Shown here: piece by piece, positions 47,033-57,300 of the stretch
Layout of the letters: every line of letters starts with the position of its first letter
How positions within the stretch are numbered: the stretch's first letter is position 1
Source of the DNA: Collinsella ureilytica
GTDB taxonomy: Bacteria > Actinomycetota > Coriobacteriia > Coriobacteriales > Coriobacteriaceae
Direction: 5' to 3'
Assembly: GCF_019795105.1 (NCBI RefSeq)
Contig: NZ_JAIMFO010000009.1
Span: 39,587 to 103,586 of the forward strand
Length of the DNA stretch: 64,000 nt
Made by a program: the position numbers and the translations under genes
Notes under the pieces: generated by a model
What the model was told of the DNA's origin: nothing
The model's database searches: none
The model's input: only the letters and a program-made list of their open reading frames with translations

Positions 47033-47152
47033 GCTTACGCTATCGACGTAGTTGCGCCTGGCATCTGCCGTGATGCCCGTGTGCCCTCGAGAGCCTTGAA
47101 TGAGGTTTTCGAGGGCATATTCATGACTCACCCTTATTTATACGGATAACTA

Positions 47153-47169
47153 TTCGATACATTATCGAA
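47153..47169. promoter_or_regulatory. Palindromic operator candidate upstream of the amino-acid ABC operon
   Basis: TTCGAT-ACATT-ATCGAA, a perfect 6+5+6 palindrome about 100 bases before the lipoprotein gene. A plausible promoter follows (TTGCAT, 17-base spacer, GATAGT near 47188-47216). Confidence 0.45.
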
Positions 47170-47270
47170 ACATTCAAGAGCCCCAGTTTGCATCCAAAGG
47201 CATAATCGCCGATAGTGTTATCACTTTAGATGCTTCGATATAGAAGGTCGAAGCGAGAAAGGGGTACGTA

Positions 47271-48086
47271 ATGAAACTCTTGCAAAAGATTGGCGCTGTT
47301 GCAGGCATTGCACTTGCTGTTACACTTGCCGGATGCGGAGGCAAAGCGCCCTCAGCTCAAACAGGCTCAGGTCAAGCTCTCGCAGAGTATCAGCTGGTAA
47401 AAGAGGGTGTGCTAACCGTTGGAACCGCTGCTGAGTATGAACCCTTTGAGTATGTGGATAACGGCGAGTATAAGGGCTTTGACCTCGACCTTATTAAGCT
47501 GGTAGCAGAGAAGCTCGATCTCAAGGTTCAGATCGAAAATGTTGACTTCGATACCATTGTTCCCGGTGTTGCTTCTGGTGCAAAGTACGATGTGGGCATT
47601 GCTGCTATTACCGTTACACCTGATCGTAAGAAGCAGATTGACTTTACGGATACCTACTATATGGATGATCAGGCCATTGTTACCATGAAGGACAATGCTG
47701 AGATTACGGCAGACAATTACACTGAGAAAATCAATACGCCAAGCATGAAGATTGCTGTGCAGTCGGGCTCAACGGCTGAGGCTTTTGCAAAGGAGAATTT
47801 CCCCAATGCTGAGCTGGTGCCCTTCAAGAACGCAACTGACTGCTTCTCGGCACTGCAGGCAGCCCAGGTAGGCTCGCTGGTTACCAATCGTTCGGTCGCC
47901 GCTCAAATGGTTGCTTCCACCTTTGATAATGAGCAGGTTATCAAGCAGGTTTCTACCGGTGAGGATTATGCCATCGCCGTGGGCAAGGGTAATGCTAAGC
48001 TTAAAGAGGATATTAACCGCGTCTTGAACGAGTTGGAGCAAGACGGCAGCATTGATGCGCTGATGGAGCGCTACAACATTAAGTAG
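47271..48086 (+). CDS. Amino-acid ABC transporter substrate-binding lipoprotein
   Basis: 271 residues. Lipoprotein signal with lipobox LAGC (Cys near residue 22), then a type II periplasmic-binding fold of the polar amino-acid family (SBP_bac_3): GTAAEYEPFEYVDNGEYKGF, DLDLIKLVAEKLDL, VASGAKYDVGIAAITVTPDR, IDFTDTYYMDDQAIV, IAVQSGSTAEAFA. It captures an amino acid outside the membrane for the permease and ATPase genes that follow. GAAAGGGG precedes the ATG. A strong hairpin after its stop probably stabilises this part of the mRNA. Confidence 0.92.
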   Translation: MKLLQKIGAVAGIALAVTLAGCGGKAPSAQTGSGQALAEYQLVKEGVLTVGTAAEYEPFEYVDNGEYKGFDLDLIKLVAEKLDLKVQIENVDFDTIVPGVASGAKYDVGIAAITVTPDRKKQIDFTDTYYMDDQAIVTMKDNAEITADNYTEKINTPSMKIAVQSGSTAEAFAKENFPNAELVPFKNATDCFSALQAAQVGSLVTNRSVAAQMVASTFDNEQVIKQVSTGEDYAIAVGKGNAKLKEDINRVLNELEQDGSIDALMERYNIK

Positions 48087-48105
48087 CGCTGATGATCGCG
48101 CGCTG

Positions 48106-48141
48106 ACAAGCCCCTTCTCGCCTAGGCGGGGAGGGGCTTGT
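48106..48141 (+). terminator. Strong hairpin between binding-protein and permease genes
   Basis: Arms 48106-48122 and 48125-48141 pair over 17 bases with two G-T pairs and a two-base loop. There is no long T run, so it is more likely a partial terminator or mRNA 3'-end stabiliser that keeps binding protein in excess. Confidence 0.6.
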
Positions 48142-48171
48142 TGGAGCCGGGGACTCTATGATGGGAGAGTT

Positions 48172-49532
48172 TTGAAACCATTCGATGCGAGAACGACCGG
48201 CGGACGCTTATCCACGCGCCTCGCCCTTACGGCTGCTGCTGTCCTTTGTTTGTTCGTGCAGGCGCTTCTGGCCACACCAGCATCTGCGCTTGAGGTAACA
48301 CGCTTAAGCGCTCAGCCCAATGCGGATACCGGAAGTGATGTGGTCGGCGGGATTGATACACGCCTTACCTGGGAGGTTCAAGCTGCGGAGGATGAAGTTG
48401 TAAGCGGACTCACCCTTACCTTTCCCGAAGGAAGTAGCTATACCACCGAAGATGCCCGCTTGACGTTCTTGTCTGGCCAAGACCTGATGGATCGCAGTTT
48501 TCCTCGCTGTACCTTCACGGCAGATGGTCAGACTTTAGCGATTCGCCTACAAGAGCCTGCTCCTGCTGGCGTGTATGTGCGTGTAGAAGTCTACGGGGTG
48601 CAGTTCCCCGCTGCTGGCGGAGATATTACGATCGAAGGCGGTTATACGCTTGCCTCTGGCCAAACGCATGAGGTAGACGGTATGGGGGCTATTGCCGTGC
48701 GCGGCACCTCAATTGTTGATCGTCTCGCTGCTTCACTTGAAAGCCAGCCTTGGGTTCAGGCGTGGAATGCAAATCGTTTCTTGCGCCTGTTTGCAAACCC
48801 TGTCTTGATTGTTACGAGCCTGCCCATCATCTTTTCAGGCTTTTTGATGGCGCTTGCCATTGTGCTGGTGGCCTTTCCCTTGGCAATTCCTGTGGGCTTT
48901 GGCCTTTCGCTCATGCGTATCTCAAAGCTTAAGGTGCTTCGAGCACTTGCCAGTGTGTATGTGAATCTCATCCGAGGAACACCAGCCTTTTTGCAGATCT
49001 ATATTGCATTCTTTGGCCTGCCCTTAGCCGGTGTTAATCTGGGCAACTATCCACTCGGCGTCATTGTGATGGCAATGAACTCAGCGGCTTATTTGTGTGA
49101 GATTTTCCGAGCAGGCATTCAATCGATTCCTACCGGCCAGGGTGAGGCTGCACGCTCCCTTGGTATGACCGGTATGCAAACCATGGTCTCGATCATTATT
49201 CCTCAGACATTTAGAAACGTCATTCCAACGCTTACCAGTGAGTTTATTCTGCTCTTCAAAGACACCTCATTGTTGGCTGCCGTTGGTGTTATGGAAATCG
49301 TGATGTATGCCAAGACGATTGTGGCCACCACCGGCTCGATTACTCCCTATGTGGTCGCTGCCTTCTTCTATCTGCTCGTTACCCTGCCACTTGCAGGCTT
49401 TGTAAGCCGCCTAGAGGCACGCCTCCATGGAGCAGATACCGGACGAATCCCTTCTGACTCAGACGATGAAGACGGACATGAGGACAAGGCTCAGGATCAC
49501 GCAGATCTTGCGCTTGCAGGAAAGGACGCATC

Positions 49533-49536
<4 letters not shown>
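48172..49536 (+). CDS. Amino-acid ABC transporter permease with N-terminal extracytoplasmic domain
   Basis: 454 residues from TTG 48172 (GGGAGAG just upstream). A signal-peptide-like segment (about 12-40, ending ATPASA-LEV) is followed by ~140 residues of beta-rich sequence ([20 protein letters not shown] to [15 protein letters not shown]) that is not part of normal permeases. From ~205 on it is a HisM/GlnP-type permease: several membrane helices, [20 protein letters not shown] and the EAA loop [22 protein letters not shown]. It forms the channel with the ATPase of the next gene, whose ATG overlaps its stop (ATGA). The N-terminal domain is unrecognised; it may help dock substrate. Confidence 0.88.
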
Positions 49537-50282
<746 letters not shown>

Positions 50283-50380
50283 GTTCGAGCACGGTTCGCG
50301 CGGCCAGCGTGAGGTTTGCTTATAGCCTGAGGCTGAAGATCAAGAGGATATGGTCGCGGTAGTTCGTATGAGGCGCATGT

Positions 50381-50419
50381 GGGGCGGCAGTTCGGCATGC
50401 GGGGCGGCAGTTCGGCATG
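50381..50419. repeat. 20-bp tandem duplication between convergent genes
   Basis: GGGGCGGCAGTTCGGCATG occurs at 50381-50399 and 50401-50419, followed by GTGTCTTTTTTC, which ends with a six-T run. Confidence 0.8.
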
Positions 50420-50433
50420 TGTCTTTTTTCTCG

Positions 50434-51342
50434 CTATGCTGCATCGCGCACAAAGACTAGAGTCTGGTTGAGCTTGTGATCGCGAGACGATAGCTCGGGA
50501 GCATATCGATAGCCAATACAAAACTCGGTGAGCTCGTCGGTGTTGTTGAGTCCACGTTCTGCCATCCAGCGAACCATAGATCCGCGCGCAATTTTGCTGG
50601 CTCTGGCTCGCTGTTTGGGCTGACCGTACTGTACCAGTTCAGCAAAAATGCAGGTTGTACAGGGTGTGCCTGGGGAGAGATGGGGGAGGACTGCGCGGGC
50701 ATATTCAACGCTCGCGAGATTAATCAGTTCTACCGGTTCGGTTTTCTCTGCTGCCTTGGGCTTGCGTGTACCAGCTTCATCATCAGTGCAAGCTGCATCA
50801 TGCACGTCAACCGCAGCATGTTCGCCGTGCAAAACCGTGTAAGCGAGTGTGTCTCCCCAAAACTCATAGAGGTTTCGCGCTGATCCTACAGCGAGGCCTG
50901 AGCCCATCTCAAGCCGATAGGGCAAAACAGCATCAAAAGGCGCAAGCACCCCATAGAGCCCTGAAATAATTCTTAGATGCTCATCAAGCCAGGAAAGCGA
51001 TGCATCATCGAGCACGCCCGGAGCAAGGCTTTGGTATTGGATGCCAGAATAGGCAAGGATTGCCGGGGAAAGTCGGGGTGTCCACGCGTGTCCTAAGATT
51101 TCGCTTTTGCGCTGCGGAATCCCATCTTGTATGAGATCTTCAAGCATGGGCTTGCAAGTCGCAAACAGCCGATCGCTCACCTTCCAGAGCTGCTGGAGCT
51201 TGGGGTCGGCATACGTTGCAAGCTCCTGAATAATCTTCGTGGCCTCGTATGAGTGTGCCGGAACGTCCGTGATAGGAAGGTCATCTGCGCCAGCGAGCAT
51301 TTGTTTTGCTGGAGAGATAATGACACGGATTCCGGCACTCAT
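50434..51342 (-). CDS. yaaA: Peroxide-stress protein YaaA
   Basis: 302 residues; AAGGAG five bases before the ATG. Family blocks: VIISPAKQML at the N-terminus, AILAYSGIQYQSLAPGVLDD, LRIISGLYGVLAPFDAVLPYRLEMGSGL (the most conserved YaaA stretch), LYEFWGDTLA, ELINLASVEYARAV, ARGSMVRWMAERGL and FCIGYRYAPELSS. E. coli YaaA limits iron-driven oxidative damage and binds DNA. An insertion of ~35 residues (DAACTDDEAGTRKPKAAEKT region) is absent from typical homologues. Second gene of a probable operon with the aminopeptidase upstream (36-base gap). Confidence 0.9.
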   Translation of the reverse strand: MSAGIRVIISPAKQMLAGADDLPITDVPAHSYEATKIIQELATYADPKLQQLWKVSDRLFATCKPMLEDLIQDGIPQRKSEILGHAWTPRLSPAILAYSGIQYQSLAPGVLDDASLSWLDEHLRIISGLYGVLAPFDAVLPYRLEMGSGLAVGSARNLYEFWGDTLAYTVLHGEHAAVDVHDAACTDDEAGTRKPKAAEKTEPVELINLASVEYARAVLPHLSPGTPCTTCIFAELVQYGQPKQRARASKIARGSMVRWMAERGLNNTDELTEFCIGYRYAPELSSRDHKLNQTLVFVRDAA

Positions 51343-51378
51343 ACGTACTCCTTAGAGGTAGTGCAGCTGAGCTCTCTC

Positions 51379-52770
51379 TTAGGCGCGGCTAATAAACGCC
51401 TTGTAGCCACGATAGGCCTCATAGACATCTGCCTTATCGGCAACTTCCCAGAGCGAGTGCATCGACAAGACGGCAACCCCAGAATCGATAACATCCATGC
51501 CATACTCTGCCAGGATATACGCAATCGTTCCGCCGCCACCCGCATTGACGCGTCCAAGCTCACAGGTTTGGAAGGCCACGCCGGCGCTATCCATAATGTC
51601 TCGGATGAGCGCCATATACTCGGCATTCGCATCGTTGGAGCCAGACTTACCGCGCGATCCGGTGTACTTGTTAAAGCACAGTCCGCGTCCTAAGAAGGCC
51701 GCATTGCGCTTCTCAAAGCGATCTGCATACAGCTGATCAAAACCAGCAGAAACATCGCTTGAGAGCATGCGCGAGCGGGCAAGAGCGCGTCGCAGCGCCA
51801 AGGGATTATCTTCTCCTGCCAAGGTCATGATCTCTGCCACCGTATTTTCAAAGAAGCGGCTCGTCATGCCTGTGGCACCAACAGAGCCAATCTCTTCCTT
51901 GTCGACGAGCAAACAGACGCTGGTGCGCTCTACATCTGAAACGTCGAGCTCGGCTTTGAGCGACGTATAGGCACAGACCCGGTCATCATGCCCGTAGCCC
52001 AAGATCATTGAGCGATCAAAGCCAAGCTCACGGGCCCTGCCTGCGGGCACGACTTCAATTTCTGCAGAGAGGAAATCTTCCTCCTCAATGCCATAGCGCT
52101 CAGCGAGCAGCTCCAGCACCCGCCGCTTAACGGGCTCTTCAATCTTTTCATCGTCAGTTGCCGCGAGCGGCCTGCCGCCGATGAGGACATCGAGGTTTTC
52201 GTGTTCTACTGCCTCAGATGCCGGCTTTTTCATCTGATCAGAGGCCAGATGGATGAGGAGGTCTGAGATGCAAAAGACGGGATCGGCAGGATCTTCTCCA
52301 ATGGAGATATCAACGGTTGAGCCATCGCGGCGGCAGACCACGCCGTGGAGCGCCAGTGGTGTTGCAACCCAGTGATAAGCCTTTACGCCGCCGTAATAGT
52401 GGGTATCCAGATAGGCCAAGTCACCCGCTTCGTAAAGGGGGTTTTGCTTGAGATCCAAGCGCGGGCTATCGATATGCGCGCCCAAGATATTCATGCCCTC
52501 TTCAATGGGACGGCGCCCGATGGTGGCAAGCAGTAAGGTCTTGCCATGGGAGAGGGCATAGACCTTGTCTCCTGCGCTCAGGGATACCCCTTGTTCAATG
52601 AGGGTGTTGAGATCCTTGTAGCCTGCAGCTTGGGCGAGGCGTACAGCAGCCGAAGCACAGGCGCGCTCGGTCTTATTGGTACTAATAAAGTCGATATATT
52701 CAGCTGCGAGCGTTTCAAGCTCTTGTAGCTGATCGTCGCTATAGCGATTCCAGGCGTTTGGTCGCTCCAT
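51379..52770 (-). CDS. M18 family aspartyl/leucyl aminopeptidase
   Basis: 463 residues from ATG 52770, preceded by GGAG eight bases upstream; two other ATGs lie at 52788 and 52776. Di-zinc peptidase with HIDSPRLD, YGHDDRVCAYT (bridging Asp), LLVDKEEIGSVGATG (catalytic Glu-Glu), LSSDVSAGFD and the late His in AVLSMHSLWEVADKADVYEAY. Also LGAH, YYGGVKAYHWVATPLALHG and CFNKYTGSRGKSGSNDANAEY, as in the type I aminopeptidases of the M18 family in Firmicutes. Cytosolic removal of N-terminal residues. Confidence 0.93.
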   Translation of the reverse strand: MERPNAWNRYSDDQLQELETLAAEYIDFISTNKTERACASAAVRLAQAAGYKDLNTLIEQGVSLSAGDKVYALSHGKTLLLATIGRRPIEEGMNILGAHIDSPRLDLKQNPLYEAGDLAYLDTHYYGGVKAYHWVATPLALHGVVCRRDGSTVDISIGEDPADPVFCISDLLIHLASDQMKKPASEAVEHENLDVLIGGRPLAATDDEKIEEPVKRRVLELLAERYGIEEEDFLSAEIEVVPAGRARELGFDRSMILGYGHDDRVCAYTSLKAELDVSDVERTSVCLLVDKEEIGSVGATGMTSRFFENTVAEIMTLAGEDNPLALRRALARSRMLSSDVSAGFDQLYADRFEKRNAAFLGRGLCFNKYTGSRGKSGSNDANAEYMALIRDIMDSAGVAFQTCELGRVNAGGGGTIAYILAEYGMDVIDSGVAVLSMHSLWEVADKADVYEAYRGYKAFISRA

Positions 52771-53010
52771 AAACATGGCTCCAATCATTCGGATGTTTGT
52801 CTGTCCGCTTCACTATATCGCGCTCGAGCTATCAGTGCACGAAAGGGGTTGGTGAAGTATGGGTGCGTGCACGAGAAGGGCACGACTTGAGCATGCAGTA
52901 CCTCTCTTTGCCTCAGTAGCGAAAGAACACTCCATCCCGTATCATGTTTGGAAACGAGCTCTTTCCTCGAGCTACGCTTTCATACCTTTTGCACTCGATT
53001 CTGCTCGCGC

Positions 53011-53038
53011 GTGTGCGCACGAACGTGTGCGCACGAAC
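53011..53038. repeat. 14-bp direct repeat containing a palindrome just before the DUF389 gene
   Basis: GTGTGCGCACGAAC occurs twice in tandem (53011-53024, 53025-53038). Each copy contains the palindrome GTGCGCAC, and the second copy ends next to the ribosome site. This position would suit an operator or a translational control element. Confidence 0.65.
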
Positions 53039-53049
53039 GAAAGGCGACT

Positions 53050-54063
53050 ATGAAAAACCCGCTACTCGCCCTCGCCCGGCTTCTGCGGGGAGGAGACCTT
53101 GATCGAGCTGCCCTAACCGAGGCCTGTCGCAGTTCCTTTGTGAAGGTGGCTGATCCGATCGAGCAGTATTCTTCGTTCTTTTTACGACTTGCGCTCTCGG
53201 CAGTGATCGCTACCGGAGGCGTGGCGGCAGGTTCGCCGGCAGTCGTGATTGGAGCTATGCTCATCGCTCCTTTAATGTCGCCGATGCTTGGCACGGCGTT
53301 AGCGATTGTGACGGGGCGCCCGCGAGCGGCAATTCGCACCCTGCTGGTTACAGCAACAGGAGTGGCGCTGGCCATTGGTGTTGCGATTGTGGTGAGTGCT
53401 GTGGTGCCGATTTCGGTTAATACGGCAACGAATCAAGAAGTGCTCGCACGCACCTCTCCGCGCTTGGTTGATCTGGTCGTAGCTCACGCCTCAGGCCTTA
53501 TGGCTGCGCTCGCGTTAATTCGAGACGATATTCCCGATGCAGCGCCAGGCATTGCTATTTCTGCTTCCATTGTTCCTCCGCTTTGTGTGGTGGGCATTGC
53601 GCTGCAAAGTGGTGATCTCGCATCAGCTGCCGGTGCGATGCTCTTGTTTGGCGCAAACTTTTTCTCAATTCAAGTGATGTGCTGCATTGCGTTTGCTGCT
53701 ATGGGTCTGGGCGCTCGTGCATACTCTGAGGGTGCCGAGCGTGCTCGTAAGCTCTGGTATACGGTGGTAGTCATTGGCGCTCTTGCGGTGGCTGTTCCGC
53801 TCACCCTTGCAAGTAAGGATGTTATTGAGCAAGCTGCTCGCCAGCGCGCTGCTACGGGCGCTACGCTTTCGTGGCTTGATACTTCAGATTATCGCCTGCG
53901 CGAGATTGACCTCGATGAGGATGTCTTGTCGTTAGAAATTGCAGGCTCAGGGCGAGCACCATCAAAGTCTCAGCTGGCCGATCTGCTCTCTCAAGCAGAT
54001 GTATCTGTGGGCGAGATTCGTATTGCTACCGTGGTAGAGAGCCGTTTTTCTGTTCGCAAATAG
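53050..54063 (+). CDS. DUF389 family integral membrane protein
   Basis: 337 residues from ATG 53050 with GAAAGGCGACT upstream; the in-frame extension to 52948 crosses the direct repeat. Core of DUF389 proteins: SSFFLRLALSAVIATGGVAAGSPAVVIGAMLIAPLMSPMLG-type first helices (described in two parts), a GRPRAAIRTL loop, ARTSPRLVDLVVAHASGLMAAL and GIAISASIVPPLCVVGIAL. Six or more membrane helices, then a soluble C-terminal ~80 residues. Function of the family is unknown; transport has been suggested. Confidence 0.88.
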   Translation: MKNPLLALARLLRGGDLDRAALTEACRSSFVKVADPIEQYSSFFLRLALSAVIATGGVAAGSPAVVIGAMLIAPLMSPMLGTALAIVTGRPRAAIRTLLVTATGVALAIGVAIVVSAVVPISVNTATNQEVLARTSPRLVDLVVAHASGLMAALALIRDDIPDAAPGIAISASIVPPLCVVGIALQSGDLASAAGAMLLFGANFFSIQVMCCIAFAAMGLGARAYSEGAERARKLWYTVVVIGALAVAVPLTLASKDVIEQAARQRAATGATLSWLDTSDYRLREIDLDEDVLSLEIAGSGRAPSKSQLADLLSQADVSVGEIRIATVVESRFSVRK

Positions 54064-54120
54064 GTAGAGCTTCCCCGCTTGCTCTAGACTGGAACAAGGT
54101 ACCGAGTGAAACGAGGATCT

Positions 54121-56889
54121 ATGTCTGACGCATCAACGCGTACTGACCGTATGACCATGGCCGTTATTGACGGAAACTCTTTGATGCACCGCGCCTTTCA
54201 TGCGGTGCCTCCTACTATGACGGCTCCCGATGGCCGTCCGACCAATGCCGTCTTTGGCTTTTTGAACATGTTCTTAAAGATGATCGATGCCTTTCATCCC
54301 GATGCGGTTGCCTGCGCCTTTGATAAGGGTCGCCCCCAGGTTCGTATGGATATGCTGCCGGAGTACAAGGCGCATCGCCCGTCGATGGATGATGATTTAC
54401 GTCAGCAATTCCCCCTCATTAAAGAGGTACTGGAGGGGCTCTCTGTTCCCATTCTTGAGGCAGAAGGGTGGGAAGGTGACGATATTTTAGGAACGGTTGC
54501 GCGTTTGGGCGAGCAGGCGGGCATGGACGTCCTGCTGATTACGGGCGACCGGGATATGTATCAGTTAAGCACCGATCACGTAAAGATCGTAGGCACGCGC
54601 AAGGGTCTTTCCGATGTGCAGATTATGACTCCTGAGACCGTTCAAGATCTCTACGGGGGTATCACGCCCGATTTGGTTCCAGATTTTTATGGCTTAAAGG
54701 GTGATAGCTCAGACAATATTCCTGGTGTTCCAGGCATAGGTCCCAAAAAAGCTGCCGCCCTCATTGCTCAGTATGGAGATCTTGATGGCGTGATTGCCCA
54801 TGCGCATGAGGTAAAAGGCAAGATGGGGGAGAATCTCCGTGCCCATATTGAGGATGCTCTTGTTTCTCGCAAAGTTGCCACAATCTTAACGAATGCTCCG
54901 ATTGAAGTTGATTTTGAAGCAGCTCAGTTCCCGGGCTTTGATGCGGCTGCGGTCAGAAATACTCTAGGCAGCCTCGGCATTAACTCGATGCAAAATCGTC
55001 TTCTGGATCTGCTTGGCGATGATACAGATCATGCAGGAAGCTCGCGTTTTGTCTTGCCTGAGCTGTTAGAGGAGGCTCAGCAGGAGGGTACGGCGGGGCT
55101 TGTGGTAGCTGTGACTGAGCTTGAGCGCGCCATTGAGGAGGGGCTCTGGATTGGCGCTTCTATAGAAGAGCAGCAAGATCAACCCGGGCTGTTTGGTTCT
55201 GAGAAGACCTTATGGCTTGCAACCGATCGAGCGCTCTTTTCGGTGAGTGACGCCTTTGGTGCTGCAGGCACGCTTACAGCGCCTGGCTATGATTGCTCGC
55301 AAGGACTCATCCCGGCTGTGCTCAAGCGCCTAGTTCAAGCCGGAAGGCTTGTATCAACAGATATTAAGACGCTCTTGCACCAGCTGGCTCCGGTTGACTC
55401 CTCAGAGCCTGCGCTTATGGATCTTGCTCACGTGGATCCTCAGCGCATCTTCGACTGCGGAGTAGCTGCCTATCTATTAGATTCCTCACAGTCAGACATA
55501 GCTGAGATGCAGATGGCAGAAACGTATCTGGGCTTGAGTCTGCTGCCAGCAGCAGGGGAGGACGGAGCTCCTCACGATGCCTGTGCGGTAGCTGCAAGAA
55601 GTGCTGCCTTGGCTCGCACACTCATTGAACCTTTAACGGCAAAGCTAGAAGCCTTAGGCGCGACGTCGGTGTTCACAGACATTGAGATGCCGTTGGTTTC
55701 TGTGCTTGCTGATATGGAGCGGACGGGCATGCTCGTTGACCCCGATCGTTTGCATGAGCTTTCTTTAAAATTGGGAAGCCAGATTGCTGAGCTTGAGGCT
55801 CAGATTCGCAGCCTTGCAGGAGACGATAGCTTTAATCTTTCGAGCCCTCAGCAGCTCTCGCGCGTACTCTTTGAGACCATGGGCTTGCCGACCAAGGGTT
55901 TGAAGAAAACTCAGCGCGGCTACTATTCAACGAATGCTCGGGTGCTTGAGGAGCTTGCGCACGATCATGAGGTGGTGCGCTTAATCTTGGAGTACCGAGA
56001 AAAGACCAAGATCAAGTCTACGTATCTTGATACCTTAGGAGCGCTTCGCAAAGCAGATGGGCGAGTGCACACTACCTATAACCAGACCGTCACGGCAACT
56101 GGTCGCCTTTCGAGCTCAAATCCTAACTTGCAAAATATCCCTACGCGCTCAGAGCTGGGGCATACGGTAAAGACTGCGTTTTCTGCAGGCCCTGGCTGTC
56201 TCTTTTTGGCGGTTGACTACAGCCAAATTGAACTCCGCCTTCTCGCTCATCTCTCAGGGGATGAGCACCTCATCGCCGCTTTCAATGAGGGGGAAGATTT
56301 CCATGCCGAAACGGCAGCTCGTGTTTTTGGAGTATCGATCGATGAGGTAACTCCTGAGCTCAGAAGCCGTGCCAAGGCTGTGAACTTTGGCATTGTATAC
56401 GGGCAGCAAGCCTATGGTCTTTCTCAGACGCTTGATATCCCTCAGGCTGAGGCTCGGGAGATGATTGATCGGTATTTTGCAGCGTATCCGGGTGTGCGAA
56501 CCTATCTTGATGAGACGGTGGCTCAGGCGAAGCGCCTTGGCTATGCCGAGACCATGTTTGGGCGGCGTCGTCCCATCCCAGAGCTTGCAAGTAGAAATCC
56601 CAACCTCCGCCATTTTGGTGAGCGCACGGCCATGAACCATCCGATGCAGGGCAGTGCTGCAGACATTATTAAGCTCGCCATGATTCGGGTGGCCGCGCGC
56701 CTGCGTGAGGAAGATTTCAGCGCTCGCATGATCTTGCAAGTTCACGACGAGCTCGATTTTGAATGCCCGGCATCTGAGCTTGAGCACCTCTCTGCCATGG
56801 TGCGAGAAACCATGGAGGGCGTAGTTAAGCTCAAGGTGCCGCTCGTTGCCGATGTCTCATCAGGCGTTACCTGGGCAGAGGCAAAATAG
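54121..56889 (+). CDS. polA: DNA polymerase I
   Basis: 922 residues from ATG 54121 (GAGG upstream; a GTG at 54106 is in frame). The 5'-nuclease domain (about 1-300) shows AVIDGNSLMHRAFHAVP, FDKGRPQVRMDMLPEYKAHR, EGWEGDDILGTVA, ITGDRDMYQL and GDSSDNIPGVPGIGPKKAA. The middle (about 310-530) is a 3'-5' exonuclease fold that seems to lack the catalytic carboxylates, as in many Gram-positive Pol I. Polymerase domain: motif A VDYSQIELRLLAHLSGD (about 697), motif B RSRAKAVNFGIVYGQQAYGL (about 748) and motif C QVHDELDFE (about 873). Length is normal. It acts in Okazaki-fragment maturation and repair synthesis. Confidence 0.96.
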   Translation: MSDASTRTDRMTMAVIDGNSLMHRAFHAVPPTMTAPDGRPTNAVFGFLNMFLKMIDAFHPDAVACAFDKGRPQVRMDMLPEYKAHRPSMDDDLRQQFPLIKEVLEGLSVPILEAEGWEGDDILGTVARLGEQAGMDVLLITGDRDMYQLSTDHVKIVGTRKGLSDVQIMTPETVQDLYGGITPDLVPDFYGLKGDSSDNIPGVPGIGPKKAAALIAQYGDLDGVIAHAHEVKGKMGENLRAHIEDALVSRKVATILTNAPIEVDFEAAQFPGFDAAAVRNTLGSLGINSMQNRLLDLLGDDTDHAGSSRFVLPELLEEAQQEGTAGLVVAVTELERAIEEGLWIGASIEEQQDQPGLFGSEKTLWLATDRALFSVSDAFGAAGTLTAPGYDCSQGLIPAVLKRLVQAGRLVSTDIKTLLHQLAPVDSSEPALMDLAHVDPQRIFDCGVAAYLLDSSQSDIAEMQMAETYLGLSLLPAAGEDGAPHDACAVAARSAALARTLIEPLTAKLEALGATSVFTDIEMPLVSVLADMERTGMLVDPDRLHELSLKLGSQIAELEAQIRSLAGDDSFNLSSPQQLSRVLFETMGLPTKGLKKTQRGYYSTNARVLEELAHDHEVVRLILEYREKTKIKSTYLDTLGALRKADGRVHTTYNQTVTATGRLSSSNPNLQNIPTRSELGHTVKTAFSAGPGCLFLAVDYSQIELRLLAHLSGDEHLIAAFNEGEDFHAETAARVFGVSIDEVTPELRSRAKAVNFGIVYGQQAYGLSQTLDIPQAEAREMIDRYFAAYPGVRTYLDETVAQAKRLGYAETMFGRRRPIPELASRNPNLRHFGERTAMNHPMQGSAADIIKLAMIRVAARLREEDFSARMILQVHDELDFECPASELEHLSAMVRETMEGVVKLKVPLVADVSSGVTWAEAK

Positions 56890-56899
56890 CATACCGGGC

Positions 56900-57290
56900 T
56901 TACTGTGCAGACTCGTACTGGTATGTAGTGCGTACGTTGTAGTGGAAGTCGTAACCCAGGCTCAGCGCTTCAAAGTGTCTCTTGGCGCAGTCGATCTTGA
57001 TACGCTCAGCATCGCGCAGCGCAGGCTCACCATTTTTGCCGCCCTTGGTTTCGGTTACGAAGTACACGCGGCGCTCGCCTCCGGCGTCTTCCACATAGGC
57101 CCAGTCGGGATTGTAGCTTCTCAGTGGCGTATCAATCTTGAATGAAGAAGGGAGCTTGGCGAACACGAGCACCTCGTCTTGTTTGTCCAATGCTTCGGCA
57201 AAGGTGCGCTCCACACTTGAGGAATCGTATACCACGTAGCAATATCCAATCTGACAAAACCACAGGTAGAAGGCTTGTATAAAGTCTGTT
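56900..57290 (-). pseudogene. C-terminal fragment of a type III restriction enzyme (Res subunit)
   Basis: About 111 recognisable residues: VVYDSSSVERTFAEALDKQ, VLVFAKLPSSFKIDTPLRSY, NPDWAYVEDAGGERRVYFVT and ETKGG, the PD-(D/E)XK-type endonuclease end of type III Res proteins (PDWA and E-T-K). The helicase two-thirds is missing. The frame is open back to about 57290, just before the end of the integrase gene at 57296, so the break coincides with the prophage edge. Either the rest of the gene lies beyond the other prophage end or this is an old remnant. Confidence 0.75.
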
Positions 57291-57300
57291 TGTCCCTATT
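57236..57300. other. Probable prophage attachment region (left end)
   Basis: Short interval between the restriction-gene fragment and the integrase stop. It includes the doubled word TGTCCC-TATT-TGTCCC near 57290-57306. The core sequence cannot be fixed without the other end. Confidence 0.4.
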
